The translations under genes and the position numbers were made by a program. Below the pieces are notes generated by a model, which saw nothing but the letters and a program-made list of their open reading frames with translations, was not told the origin of the DNA and did not search any database. Below, piece by piece: positions 11,461-23,163 of a stretch of DNA of 64,000 bases. Source of the DNA: Alopecurus myosuroides (taxonomy: Eukaryota > Streptophyta > Magnoliopsida > Poales > Poaceae); assembly GCA_028641055.1 (NCBI GenBank), contig CM054061.1, positions 59,628,825-59,692,824 of the forward strand, in the 5' to 3' direction. The stretch's first letter is position 1; each line of letters starts with the position of its first letter.

Positions 11461-12970
11461 AAACAACAGCTAGGAACTCTTTCTCAGTGGTAGCATAATT
11501 CTTTTGAGAAGCATCAAGATTTTTACTAGCATAATGAATAACATTTAACTTCTTAGCTATCCGATGTCCAAGAATATCACGTACAGCATAATCACTAGCA
11601 TCACACATAATTTCAAACGGTAAATTCCAATCAGGTGGTTGAACAATAGGGGTAGATATTAAAGCCTTCTTTAAAATTTCAAAAGCTTCTTTACAATCTT
11701 CATCAAAAACAAAAGGTACATCCTTTTGAAGAAGATTAGTAAGAGGCTTTGATGTTTTAGAGAAATCTTTAATAAACCTTCTATAGAAACCAGCATGACC
11801 AAGAATACTACGAATACCTTTGACATTCCTAGGACACGACATTTTCTTAATAGCTTCAACTTTAGCTCTATCAACTTCAATACCTCTTTTAGAGATTTTA
11901 TGTCCAAAAAAAAATTCCTTCATTAACCATAAATTGGCATTTCTCCCAATTAAGAACAAGATTAGTCTCCTCACATCTCTGCAAAACTTTATCAAGATTC
12001 TGCAAAAAATTATCAAAAAAAGTTCCATAGACGGAGAAATCATCCATGAAGACTTCCACAATTTCTTCACAAAGCCATGAAAGATAGCAGACATGCATCT
12101 TTGAAAAGTAGCAGGAGCATTACATAAACCAAAAGGCATATGTTTATAAGCATAGGTTCCAAAAGGACAAGTAAAATTTGTTTTCTCTTGATCAAGCTTT
12201 CTAACAGCAATTTGAGAGAACCCAGAATAACCATCAAGAAAGCATAAATGAGTTTTCTTAGACAACCTTTCTAACGTTTGATCAATAAAAGGGAAAGGAT
12301 AATGATCTTTCTTAGTAACCTTATTAACTTTCCTAAAATCAATGCATATCCTATAGCCAACCACTACTCTTTGAGGAATAAGTTCATTATTTTCATTTGG
12401 CACAACATTCATCCCTCCTTTATTAGGGACACAATGCACATGACTAACCCATCTACTATCAGCAATAGGATAAATAATACCAACATCTAGGAGTTTTAAT
12501 ACCTCATTTCTTACCACATCCTTCATGTTAGTATTTAAACGGCGTTGATGTTCAACAACTGGCTTTGCGTCAGGTTCAATATTAATAGCATGCTGACATA
12601 TAGCAGGAGAAATCCCCTTCAAATCATCAAGTGTATAACCAATAGCACTTCAGTGTTTCCTCAATATTCCCAATAATCTCTCCTCTTCTTCACCAGAAAG
12701 TTTAGAACTAATAATAACATGATATAATTTCTTATCATCAATATAAGCATATTTAACATTGTCAGGAAAAGGTTTGAAATCAAAAACAGGGTCCTCCTTG
12801 GGTGGTAATGTGGTACCCAAGTCTTCCACCAGTAAACTATGTTTCAGCATCGCTGGCTGATGTAGGAAAATCTTGTCAATTTCGTTCCTTTCTTCCATAA
12901 AGACATCACTTGTGTGGTCTTCCATGTATTGTTGCAAAGGATTGTTAGGAGCAAGAGCAATAGCAGCCAA
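11461..12970 (-). pseudogene. Reverse transcriptase and RNase H of element E
   Basis: The frame at 12970-12650 is the RT leader; after a TGA near 12650 the same frame continues to 11461. RT landmarks: IDFRKVNKVTKKDHYPFPFIDQ, the first catalytic Asp in CFLDGYSGFSQI, and FGLCNAPATFQRCM. The second active-site motif, VFMDDFSVYG, is present only in another frame at 12098-11898, so one indel near 12070 and one near the A-run at about 11910 bracket it. The RNase H part has FEIMCDASDYAV and [14 protein letters not shown]. There the frame is lost, because a T-run near 11460 is two bases longer than needed. The enzyme would copy the element RNA. Confidence 0.88.
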
Positions 12971-12979
12971 TTATTCAAC

Positions 12980-13658
12980 TCAATAATTCTCATTAGGTAA
13001 TTCAGCTTCATAAGGTGCTTTAGCAAATTTGGAGAAATTAAATTCATAAGACTCTCCATCAAACTTTGTAAGGATTTTCTCCTTTTTACAATCTATAACA
13101 GCACCACAAGTGTTTAAGAAAGGTCTACCACATATGATAGGACAAGTATCACTAGCAGAAGTGCCTAGTACTAGAAAATCACCAGGATATTTAGTCTTAC
13201 CACATAAGACCTCCACATCTCTAAAAATACCAATTGGAGAAATAGTTTCCCTATTAGAAAGTTGAATAATCACATCAATGTCTTCAAGTTCACAAGAACC
13301 AATTTGATGCATGCTTTCTTTATAAAGCTCATAAAGGAATAGCACTAGAACTAGCACCAATATCACACAAACCATAATAGCAATGATCACCTATCCTAAC
13401 AGATAGCACATGAACACTAGGTTTCCTAACTTTACTAGGACCAGGGACAATATTAGAAGCATCTTCACAAAATATAATGTGTCCCTCTTCTATATTTTCA
13501 GAAACAAGGTCTTTTACTATTGGTACTGTAGGTTCTACAGTTATTTGTTCCTCGGGTTCTACAAGTTTCCTTGCACTTTTATTAACCACACTAGCTAACA
13601 TAGAATTTTCTTTTACCTTAGCAGGGAAAGGCATTTTCTCAATATAACGTTCAGGCAC
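12980..13658 (-). pseudogene. Aspartic protease region of element E
   Basis: Two overlapping frames cover it: 13658-13329, and then 13390-12980. The first ends with YYGLCDIGASSSAIP, the D-(I/T/S)-G-A active-site loop of retropepsins. The second continues with LYKE..IGSCELEDIDVIIQL and CPIICGRPFLNTCGAVIDC, matching the hydrophobic ILGRxFL-type region after the loop. The frame changes near 13335. The protease would cut Gag-Pol. Two stops (TGA and TAA) follow at about 12982 and 12973 before the RT frame. Confidence 0.8.
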
Positions 13659-13795
13659 AATAGAATCAACGGTATGAACTTCTATATCTTTAGCAGGAAC
13701 ACAGTTAATAGTATCTTTATAAGGTGCATGGTACTTGTCCCATTCCTTTTTAGGAATGTCAATATAAGAAGAAAAAGCCTTATATAAGTTGCAGC

Positions 13796-14545
13796 AACTT
13801 GAGAATCAAGACCATAAACAATACTAACATTATGAAAATCATCGGATGACATAAAAGTTTTAATGCATTCATAATCATAATTTATACCTGACTTTCTACC
13901 TTTGTCATTCTCCCATTCTTTAGTGTTTTCTTGAATACGGTCAAGAAGAACCCATTTAGCTTCATCCTTCATACGTGTAAATGATCCAGAACAAGAAGCA
14001 TCCAATAAATCCTTATCATGAAGAGAAAGCCTTGCATGGAAATTATTAATAACAATATTACTGGGGAGCTCATGAATGGGGCATTTGAGCATTAGTAACT
14101 ACAATCTCCCCCATGCTTGGGCAATACTCTCTCCGTCATGAGGCCATAAATTATATATATAATTCTGATCTCTATGAATTTCACTGGGAGGATAGAATTT
14201 AGAATGAAAGAGAGGGACAATTTCCTCCCATCCGATAGTCTGGCTATTTTTCAGCAGTTTGAACCATTCAGCTGCTCGGCCTGTCAATGATATAGAGAAT
14301 AATTTCCTCTTCGCCTTGTCCATTGTAATACCTGCATGCTTGAACAACTCGCATAATTCATGTAAACAAAGCAAATGATTACCAGGATGGACATTTCCAT
14401 CACCTGAATAACAGTTATTCCTAACATGTTAAACAATCTTTATAGGTATTTTATAAGGATCCAAATCATCAGGCGGTGGGTTACTTACTACCCTAACAGT
14501 GGCAGAAGTGCCTGCAAATAAGGACTCAAAAGGAGATCCAAACAT
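13796..14545 (-). pseudogene. gag: gag of element E
   Basis: In one frame from 14545 to about 13796, broken by TAA at 14429-14431 and TAG at 14099-14101. Residues after the first stop contain the retrotransposon gag fold signature: GRAAEWFKLL, then FHSKFYPPSEIHRD, then WPHDGESIAQAWGRL, followed after the second stop by MLKCPIHELPSNIVINNF. These are the conserved helices of the capsid-like domain. The second stop falls where related copies have a Lys codon (AAG or AAA to TAG), by recollection of the family. The frame is lost near 13795, where QVAA is followed by a changed frame; one missing base would explain it. It would form the particle that packages the element RNA. Confidence 0.85.
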
Positions 14546-14633
14546 AGTGTAATAAAGCAGTAGACAGTAATAAAAAAACAACACTTACAGCAGAAGCTTC
14601 CTTTATCAATTCCACTTCCCAATGGCGCTTCAC

Positions 14634-14651
14634 TCCCCAGAAACAGCGCCA
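14634..14651 (-). other. Primer binding site of element E (tRNA-Asp-like)
   Basis: Minus-strand TGGCGCTGTTTCTGGGGA lies 11 bases inside the 5' LTR. It resembles the TGGCGCCGTTGCCGGGGA type known for plant gypsy elements primed by tRNA-Asp, with three changes. Confidence 0.75.
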
Positions 14652-14662
14652 GAAAATAGTCT

Positions 14663-17182
14663 TGATGACCCACAAGTATAGCGGGTGTATCGTAGTACTT
14701 TCGATAAATAAGAGTGTCGAACCCAACGAGGAGCAGAAGGTGTTGACAAGCAGTTTCGATGAAGCAATAACTGTAAATACTGAAAGATAGATTTGTATGG
14801 GTTTTTTATATTGCAGATAAATAAAGTGCGAGTAAATAAAATGCAGTAATAATTATTGCAAAAAGTGGCCCAATCCTTGATTCAGCAAAGTACAAGCCGG
14901 TAGGTTTACTTATGATTAATAAACGTTCTTTAGGACACACAGGAGGTTTCTGTCAAGTGCTTTTGTTCCATGCCGCTGAATAATCTTAGGTGTTTTGATA
15001 AGTGTTGTGTGGGTGAACCTACGCTAATGTACCATCCCATCCAAGAATAATACAAACTTGTGATTATAGCCCTTTCAAGCATCCTCAACTACAAAAAAGT
15101 AATTAAGAAATAAATCTAACCACATCTTTAAACTCCGGGATCATACGCTCCCTCGTGTAATGGTTTCCTAAAGGGGGTTTAGGTTTCTGTCACTCCGACA
15201 ACCCCAGAATTAGTAGAAAAATACACGATGCATTCCCCTAGGCCCATAAATGGTAAAGTATCATGTAGTCGACGTTCACATGACACCACTAGAAGAATAA
15301 CACCACAACTTAAATATCAAACATTAACCCCATGTTTGGATGTAGGAAAAGTAGCATGGAATTGCCGAATTAGAATTACCTGACCAAATTATAGTGTTTG
15401 GGGTGGTAGCCGATTTGGGCATGGAATTTTTTTCCAATTCCACGAGAGCCCCCGCGCGCGGCCGTGCCCCCCGAAACAATTCCGAGCCAACCTGCTCGGA
15501 AACGCTGGGAAAATTTTGTGCCCCGCAACCCGCCTGCCCCGATTACCTCTTCGTCGAACGAAGAGATCCTCTCGCTCCTGGCTTCACTTCGTGCTTGACT
15601 CCTGGAAGCCGCCGCCATCGGTGAGTCCGACCCCTTCCTCGGTTCCCTCCCGTCCTCCCCTCCCTCGGTTCCCTCCCGTCTCTCCCCTCCCTTCTCTCCC
15701 TCCCATACGTCCCCTACCTCCTCTCTCTCTCTGTCTTATTTTCCAGCCATCGCGGCTAGTCCATGAACCCTAGATGAGTTGGGGATTGAGTGCGAGTTGC
15801 AGCCGGGTTCTTCGACGGTGACAGTGAAACGACGGCTGTAGGCATCCCGTCTCATTTGTACGCTCATTTTTTGGTTCTTACCTTGGGGACAGACAGCGGG
15901 AGGAGAACGACGGCCACTCCTCTGGCACTCCCAAATTCTTCCTCCACTTGGCTTGGCCGGCCCGAAGGCAGTCTCCTCCCTCCCTCCTCTGAAACTATTG
16001 ATTATGCTTTGATGAGAACCCGAGTTTATTGCCCTCATTTCTCCTTTTTTTCAAATTCATGGTTAAATCTTAGGTCTATTTCAAAGTGTGTGGATGCATA
16101 ATATGTGGTATGTTTTAACTGCACATATCCGGCATGATTTGTCAGCTTTGAGTGCAATTGGATGTCTATATTGATCAAACTCAACAAAACATCCAATTCC
16201 ATAGTTTGTACATCCAAACAAGAATTGTAATTTTGTGCTACCCTTCGATTCCAATCGTAAATTCCGTGCACAACCAAACAACATAATTCGAATCGGAGAC
16301 CATTTCCTTTCCATCTTGGATTTTGAATTGCCAGACCAATTCAATTCCAAACAGGTTTTCCTACATCCAAACATGTGGTAAATATTATTCAACATTACTT
16401 CACTACTAACAACTTGACTTCTCCCATGTCCTCAAGAACAACAAGAACTACTCACAAGACATCATATGGATCATGATCAGAGGTGATATAATGGATGATA
16501 ACAATCTGGTCATAAAGTGCAAACACCGATAAATCTCACAAGCATCAACTACTAACAAGTAATCCGCACCGGGAGAGAGATCTAATGTAAAACAACGATA
16601 GAGGCCCCTAATTGTTACAGCGGGATGACGGTGGATGATGAGGGTGATGGTGCTGGTGGTGATGATCTTGATGATGCCCGGAGTGATGACGGTGACGATG
16701 GCGGTGATTTCCCCTCTCTGAAGAGGAATTTCCCTGGCGGATTTGTCCCTGCCAGAGAGCTTTTTCTCTCGGGTGTTTTCCGCCCCGAGGCGGCGGCGAA
16801 ATAATTCTTCGACGATGGTATGAGGATTAGGGTTTCCTGGGGGCCAAGCACGCCAAAAATACCCCCCAGAGGTGGGCCAGGGTGGCCAGACCCCGTGGTA
16901 GCGCGGCCCCTTGTGGCCCCCCTCTGGCTCTCCTTCTGGCTGGGTTCCTCCTCTGAACTTCTAAGACACGCCGGGTGTTCCACTTATTCTTCTGATCTTC
17001 TGAAATATGGTATCTCGGCGGTGCTTTTTCCATCAGATTCCTGGTCCCGGTGTTTATTCTCCAAAAATTATGAAACATGCAAAATAATATAAAATAACAT
17101 AAGGGATGCATCATAACATGAAATATATCGATGAATAACAGAAAATTATGGTATAAAATAGTGATGCAAGATGGACATATCA
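14663..17182 (-). repeat. 5' LTR of element E, with a nested DNA transposon
   Basis: Same borders as 5735-7219. Without the insert at 15328-16378 and the duplicated TAA it is about 1466 bp, close to the other LTR. By eye about 10 percent of bases differ over the first 300, so insertion of E is old. It is followed by the right target duplication CTCCT (17183-17187). Confidence 0.9.
15328..16378. mobile_element. PIF/Harbinger-type non-autonomous element in the E LTR
   Basis: The LTR partner at about 6390 shows the empty site ACATTAAATATT. Here it is split by 1051 bp with TAA on both sides (15325-15327, 16379-16381). The ends are inverted repeats of about 23 bp with one mismatch, sharing CATGTTTGGATGTAGGAAAA. 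A 3-bp TAA/TTA target duplication is typical of PIF/Harbinger elements. The interior has a GC-rich, CT-rich stretch (15430-15760) containing CCGCCGCCATCGGTGAGT and then a pyrimidine tract ending in TTTTCCAG, which looks like a first exon, splice donor, intron and acceptor. No transposase frame is visible. Confidence 0.82.
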
Positions 17183-17187
17183 CTCCT

Positions 17188-17732
17188 CGGGCTAGGCTGG
17201 TCTGTATACATGTAGTCCTAGGCACAGAGAAGCTGGCCTAGGATCGGCCTACATGATCCGAGGTCGGGCATCTCTGGCACCTAGCCGGCCTCCCAAGCCG
17301 GCCTGGCCGGGCTCCCATGTAGGGATTCCTGGGGGGTGACTTCCCCTCCCCCCCAACAGTCACTTCGTACCTACCACTATAAAAGGGGTCTTCTCCTACA
17401 TTTAGAAGGTGTCACTTAAACCTTCTCTCTCACCACCATTTTGTGACCAGCGTAAAACTTATATATCTCCCCAAATACCCAACCAAAACGCTTGATCTCT
17501 TGGGATTTGGAGGAGAACTACTAGATCTACAACTACAACTCCACCAAACCGATTCGTCACTGCGCCACTAATCCCTTAAGGATCTTTTAGTTCTTGGTTA
17601 ATTGGAACCTAGAATCTTAATTCTCTTAGTTCATGGGAGCTTAGAGCCTTGCTGGTGTCCCCGAAACTTTGAGAGTCTGTGGATCTTATTTCTCTGAGTC
17701 TCGGAGGATTCTGAGATTTGGTGAGGACCCTC
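17188..17732 (+). mobile_element. Second fragment of the older LTR-like sequence, with a TATA box
   Basis: Lies between E and D and is joined to 5691-5734 and 24641-25069 by the target duplications of those elements. GC-rich part, then ACTATAAAAGGGG at 17376-17388, then a CT-rich leader: the build of an LTR promoter with U3 and R. Sense is plus. No frames of note. Confidence 0.6.
17376..17388 (+). promoter_or_regulatory. Candidate TATA box of the older LTR
   Basis: CTATAAAAGGGG followed about 30 bases on by a pyrimidine-rich leader (CCTTCTCTCTCACCACC). A good plant TATA match; not tested. Confidence 0.55.
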
Positions 17733-19182
17733 TGATATCCCACAAGTATAGGGGATCGTGTGTAGCCTTTTTGATAAGTAAGAGTGTCGAACCCAACAAG
17801 GAGATAAAGGTAGGATAAATGTTCTCTAACGTTCTATCAACCACCGATACAACTCTACACAGACTAAATGTTTACTTTATCTGGGAAATAACATTAGAGC
17901 AATAATACGGGTATGAGAGATAGCTTTGCAAGATAATAAATACAAGAAAGTAAATTTTAGTGCTGAGACAATACTAAATGACTATAAACTAACTCTACCA
18001 TGAGTGTGGAAAAGTGGTGGAAAGTGTGATGGATTTGCACAAGATTAACTAGTGAAGATACTTGGTTGATTGTCTTCGATGTAGTTTTCCACTTGGGAGA
18101 GGCTAAATATATGTGCTCTCAACTTGATTACACATACTATATGATTGAGTTGTTAATGAACATCCGTAAAAACTAACAAATCATTAAGGTTTCCTCAACC
18201 ATATCCTTAAGTCAAGGTTCTCTTACTCCCGTACATGCAACATCCCGGTTCGAGTCCTTAGGTTTCTATCACTCCGGCAGAACTACCCCATTTCTCTTGC
18301 AAATACTACAAACCTATGATGTTTGATCCATGTGCACACAAAAATAATGGACACTGAAGGACTATACCATATCAACATACAAATCTAATAAACCAAAGCC
18401 ATTCAACCATTCAATCTAGGAACAAACAAATTACACAAACATGACATAGATCATAGGATTATAACTTATAGCATCAAACACCATGTTCACATACACCGAT
18501 ACAGAGGTTTGTGGTAAGATGAAACAATGTATACAAGGAGGAACTGGTGATGGACATGGCAGTGAAGATGGTGAAGGGGACAGTGAGGAGCGCAGGGCGG
18601 TGGCGGCACCGGTGGTGGCACAGAGACTCCTTCCCTGCGCCACCGGCATCACGGGGGAGAACCGATCCTTAGCCCTCTTCCTTCATGGCTTCTTAGGAAC
18701 CCTCCCTCATGGAGATGGGATCCATGGGGTAGGAATAAACGTGGCTTTTGATGGCTGCAATTCATGGGTGGAGGAGTTCTCCATAAGCTAGGTTTCCTCC
18801 CGGAGTCCCTTCATCCCATCAAGGGCTGCAGTAAATCGGGCATATCTCGACCGTCCGGACTCGGAATCAGGAGCAATTCCCCACAATTTTTTCTTCGAGG
18901 AAATTTCCGTTTGACGCCGTCTTTGAACCCTAACGTGGCAATTTGTAAAAAAAGAGTTTTTAGACAGATTTCAAGAAAGTCCCAATTCGACTCCAACAAG
19001 GTTTCCTCTTATATTTTTGATAATTCATACACATCAAAGTGTAAAACAAGAACATTTTGCACTTTTGCAACTATTAGTAGGTTAGTCTAAATAAATCATA
19101 AACTTAATATAAAAACAATTATCAAAAGTATAAAAGTAGCATGAAACCATAAAAAATTTATAGATACGATTTGGACGTATCA
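17733..19182 (-). repeat. 3' LTR of element D
   Basis: 1450 bp, TGATATCCC..GGACGTATCA. Contains a GC-rich stretch near 18560-18740 conserved in the other D LTRs (24000-24180 and 36480-36660). Confidence 0.88.
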
Positions 19183-19197
19183 CCATCCCCAAGCTTA
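19183..19197 (-). other. Polypurine tract of element D
   Basis: Minus strand TTAAGCTTGGGGATG, directly before the 3' LTR. Same core as in E and at 3081-3095. Confidence 0.72.
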
Positions 19198-22100
19198 ATT
19201 CTTGCTCGTCCTAACAAAATAATTTTTGATTATAAATGCTATGATCAAGTCTTTAACAATTGCGATGATGTATGGATAGTAAAACTTAGCAATCATGTTA
19301 CCTGATGAAAAGATATCAACGAAATAAGAGTTCATAGTATGAAATTTACAAACATATACAAGATTGTAATGACCATAATAAAGCATGGTAGAGTGATATC
19401 TCGCTTTCCTGAATTTGTATAGAAAAACATAAATGCCTGGGCACCTCTGGAGTTTTAAATAAAGACTGGATATAAAGATATCAGAGATAAAAGCATCAAG
19501 CTATGTCACGGTTAACCGTATTCTGGGACAAGTACATTTCACTCAGAATGGCAGTTATGCTCTCGAGAGGGTGCTCAAAGAAAGGATGGTGACTCAACAT
19601 AGAAGTAAAAGATTGGCCCATTCGCAGAGGGGAGCAGGGATTTATCATGTGCTAGAGCTTTTCATTTATGAAAAATAAATAAGAATTGTTTTGGGAGGTG
19701 GTTGTTCCTGTAAATGAATGGCAATAGAGTTCTTGTTATCTTCTATACGAAACAAGTTGAGAGTGCTTCCGAGTTATTGATATTAGGCATTTATAACATG
19801 CACTTTTATATAGTATAACACTCCTCTCAATCTTTGCTTTCACAAACCATGGCTAACAGAATCATCGGGTGCCTGCCATCAATCTCATACCATGGAGGAG
19901 TGCCTATTTATTTGTTTAACTTTTTGATGTTATAATTGTCTAACCAGCTCTTTACAAAATTAGTGACAAGCATATGAAACATGCAAGTCGGGGTACTTAA
20001 TTTGGTATGGAAGATAACAAACCCAACTACTACGTCCTCATGAGCTAAAAATAGTATCACAAAATGAGAAGTATTTTGATGGTTTTAAAGGCAGGACATG
20101 AAAATTTACTTGGAATGGTCTGAAATGCCATGCATATGAATTTATAGTGGACTCTTTGGAATACCTTGGTTTTTGAGGGGTTTGGATGCATGAGCAGCAT
20201 TCCCGCTCAGTATAAGTGGAGGCTAGCAATAGGAAGCGACAACCAAGAGAGCATAACCGTCATAATCATACTTGCGACTGAATAAAATTAGCAATGGCAT
20301 ACAAGTGATACAAAAACTCTGAGGCAAAATAAATCATCGAGGCTTTGATTGACTTTTGTTTTCAGTCATAAACATGTGTGAGCATGTGCCAAGTCGATTC
20401 AACTAAATCATTCAGAGGAGGATACCACAATGCCATACCATCTCATGAAAAGGACAATGCATGTTAACATCATAATAACATAATATACACAATTAGCTAG
20501 TTGATACTAACCATAAGAAAACATAAACTACTAAACAATATTATTCACACATCATTTTTAATTTTCAAGAAATTATCCATTAACCAAGTAAACTCTGAAC
20601 CATCTCTCCAAACATGGCATAAGTAAAATATGTGACGATCAACTTATTAATGTAACCGGTGTTTGATGCTAAGACAAATAAATAATAAGATACATATGTT
20701 CCAAGTTTGTTCAAGTGTCTATGTTGCCGGAAAAACAAAGTTTAAAGGTTTACAAACCGAGGGTTTATTGGTGAAGAGGGATGCGGATACATCCCCAAGC
20801 TTATGGCTATGTCCATTCTTCAATATTTCTCAATTTGGTGTTCCTTCATTCTCTGTGAAAAAACTTCAACACAAAAACTTACCCATTCTTTTCTGCGGTT
20901 AGACTTTAGTAAAATAGATAATATTCCCAAGTGCTGCTATTAAACCAAATAAAATTTTGTTTTTGACTTACAATTTTTTTCTTAAGTGTCCAACTTATAA
21001 ATGAAAGGTAAGACCCAAAAAGTGTCAAACAAAAATGCAAAGGGGACACTCTTACAACAAAAGTCAGAATCTGTCCAGAAAAACAGCAGCTGGAAAACAT
21101 ATTTATTAGGTGCACTTAAACATGTCAGAAATTTTTGCCAATTTTTTTTGCATGCAGAGCAGCAGATGATACATAATCAGTTAAATTTTCGTGACTTTTC
21201 GTGATTTCAGTAAAACATGAAAAATCATACAGTGAGCAGCAAACGTTGAAAACAGAAAATCCCTTAAATATGCATCAACTAAAACTAAATGCGTAAAACT
21301 TGGTGCTTTTTATTTTTATGAAAAGCTAAAATACCAGAGGATAAAAAATAACAAACAACAAGTAAGCACGAACTCATGATCCAATAATAACACATAATGC
21401 GTAAAGGAAAAAAAATATAGTACCACGGGTAAAACAAATGATTGTTGATGAAGAAGGGGATGCCTTGGGCATCCCCAAGATTAGACGCTTGTGAATTCTT
21501 GAATATTTTAGAGGAAGATCTATAGAGACCTCCCCAAGATTGATCTTTTATCCCTTCTTGATCTTCCTTCATCATCTCACTCTTGAATACTTAAAAACTT
21601 CCTTCACGTAAAACTTCTCATAAACTTCATTTAGAGGGGTTAGTCCTCGAAAAATAAAATCTTCCTTCAGTGCCTAAGCACACATTATGAACTTATGTTT
21701 AAGCATTAGCTACTGCCACCAAGATATAAGTGATGCTCCGGGATCAAAAGAACTCCACTTTTCCCGTAAAAGAAGCAATGCAAAAGTAAGACATAATTTG
21801 TCAGAAACAGAACAAATGGTAAAGATGATTTTTTTTGCGGATACTTCTGAACTTCAAATCTGAAAACATAAAACTAATGAAAGATGGAAAAAACCCCGAT
21901 GCATGTTGTAAAACAATTTCAGTCAATATGACGTTCTGTGATTTTTGTGAATTTTGAACATTGAAGAACGGAAATCTCTTTCTGGACAGCAAACAAACAA
22001 AAACGTCTTTCTCTCTTTAGAGACTATTCTTGGCACTTTTTTAGAAACTAGAATAAGAGGGGCTAAACAAGAACTAAATTTCCTAGTAACACCAAATAAA

Positions 22101-23135
22101 CCTAAAATAAATAACATCAAATTACAATACATGTTAAGGCAATATCTTTTATGTGAAAAGAAGAATATAGATCATGAACAAGACAACCTCATTTGTGCTG
22201 ATGGATAGAGGGATGACTCGGGCATCCCCAAGCTTAGATGATTGTATCTTCTTGACTATGTTCTTGGGATGCACCTACACATCCCCATGCTTGAACTCTT
22301 GCATCTATTTGTTCATCTCATATCACCAATTTGATTAGATATTATAAGCTGTATCCACATAAAACTTCACAAAATTCATTAGTAGGGTTAATACGAATTA
22401 AATAAAATCCACTCATGTTCAAGTATTGGAAAGTTTCATGATATTTATTAAACATTAGCCATTGCATATATCGAGGTTTATTATAAACTTTTTATTCTAA
22501 TAAAAGTAATTTAATAAGCTCAGGTTTACGCAAAAAAAGTTTCAGAGACAAATACTATTCTAGGATTTATCACGCATTTTTTTACATTGAAGCACAAAAA
22601 TCTGCCAAAACCTGATCAGTCAGTGAAAATCGATTTTTTAGAAATAGCTATGTAACGCAAAATCGAAAAGCCAGAAGTAATGAAAGTTAGATTCTAGGTT
22701 CAGGTTTATACACAAAAAAATTTCAAATCAAAAAATGTTCTCTGATTTTAAACAAGTTATACGGTGAAGCACAACAAATATGTTTCTGCGCAGTAAACCA
22801 AACTTTTGCACTTTCAAGTAACTAGAGACTAATATTAGGACTTTATTTTTTTTTATGTATAGAGATATATACAAAATATTTACAATATATTCAAGTTTTA
22901 GCTGAGAAGCTTCCATGGAAAAAACTGTTTTGGTTTCATAGGTATGAACACAAGTGTTCAAGGTCGACCCCCACTTTTAGATTTGAAAACGTTTTTAGAT
23001 AACAAGTACAACTAATTTTTTTATAATTAGCATTCCCTATCAAAACTAAGATAGAAAACAACTTACAACTGAAAGTAAAACTATTTAGAGATAAAGAAAA
23101 TAAGTGCACACAAAAATATTCACCCACGCTATTGC
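19198..23135 (-). other. Non-coding interior of element D
   Basis: About 3.9 kb of AT-rich sequence. Frames do not exceed about 120 codons and none has a recognised motif. Two short motifs recur: GGGCATCCCCAAG.TTAGA at 21466-21484 and 22220-22238, and a weaker relative near 20790. The recurrence suggests an old internal duplication of a polypurine-like core. Confidence 0.6.
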
Positions 23136-23153
23136 TGCCCGGCAACGACACCA
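23136..23153 (-). other. Primer binding site of element D (tRNA-Asp-like)
   Basis: Minus strand TGGTGTCGTTGCCGGGCA, 10 bases inside the 5' LTR. It is close to the tRNA-Asp-type PBS TGGCGCCGTTGCCGGGGA. The block B copy reads TGGCGTCGTTGCCGGGAA, which is closer still. Confidence 0.75.
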
Positions 23154-23163
23154 GAAAAGGTCT

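Larger units (their letters stand above)
9828..14545 (-). pseudogene. Decayed gag-pol polyprotein region of element E
   Basis: Covers gag, protease, RT, RNase H and integrase in the Ty3/gypsy order. I chose the Met at 14545 as start (MFGSPFESLFAG); it lies just inside the PBS. Reading through needs at least two in-frame stops in gag (TAA at 14429-14431, TAG at 14099-14101), a frameshift near 13795, another near 13335, stops near 12982 and 12973, a stop at the 3' end of the leader frame near 12650, a compensating frameshift pair around the RT active site (about 12070 and 11910), and a frameshift near 11460. Several stops are consistent with C-to-T changes (CGA or CAA to TGA or TAA), as expected for methylated, silenced DNA. 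The parts are listed separately. Confidence 0.9.
5735..17182 (-). mobile_element. Complete, decayed Ty3/gypsy retrotransposon 'E'
   Basis: Two LTRs (5735-7219 and 14663-17182) share TGATGACCCACAAGTATAG at one end and GAC.TATCA at the other. A perfect 5-bp target duplication, CTCCT, lies at 5730-5734 and 17183-17187. On the minus strand the order is 5' LTR, PBS (14634-14651), gag, protease, RT, RNase H, integrase, a third ORF, PPT (7220-7236), 3' LTR. Integrase after RT/RNase H places it in Ty3/gypsy. The tRNA-Asp-like PBS and an extra ORF downstream of pol resemble the Athila/Tat side of that superfamily. The LTRs differ at roughly one base in ten over the first 300 bp by eye, and gag-pol has several stops and frameshifts, so it is old and not autonomous now. 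Confidence 0.92.
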
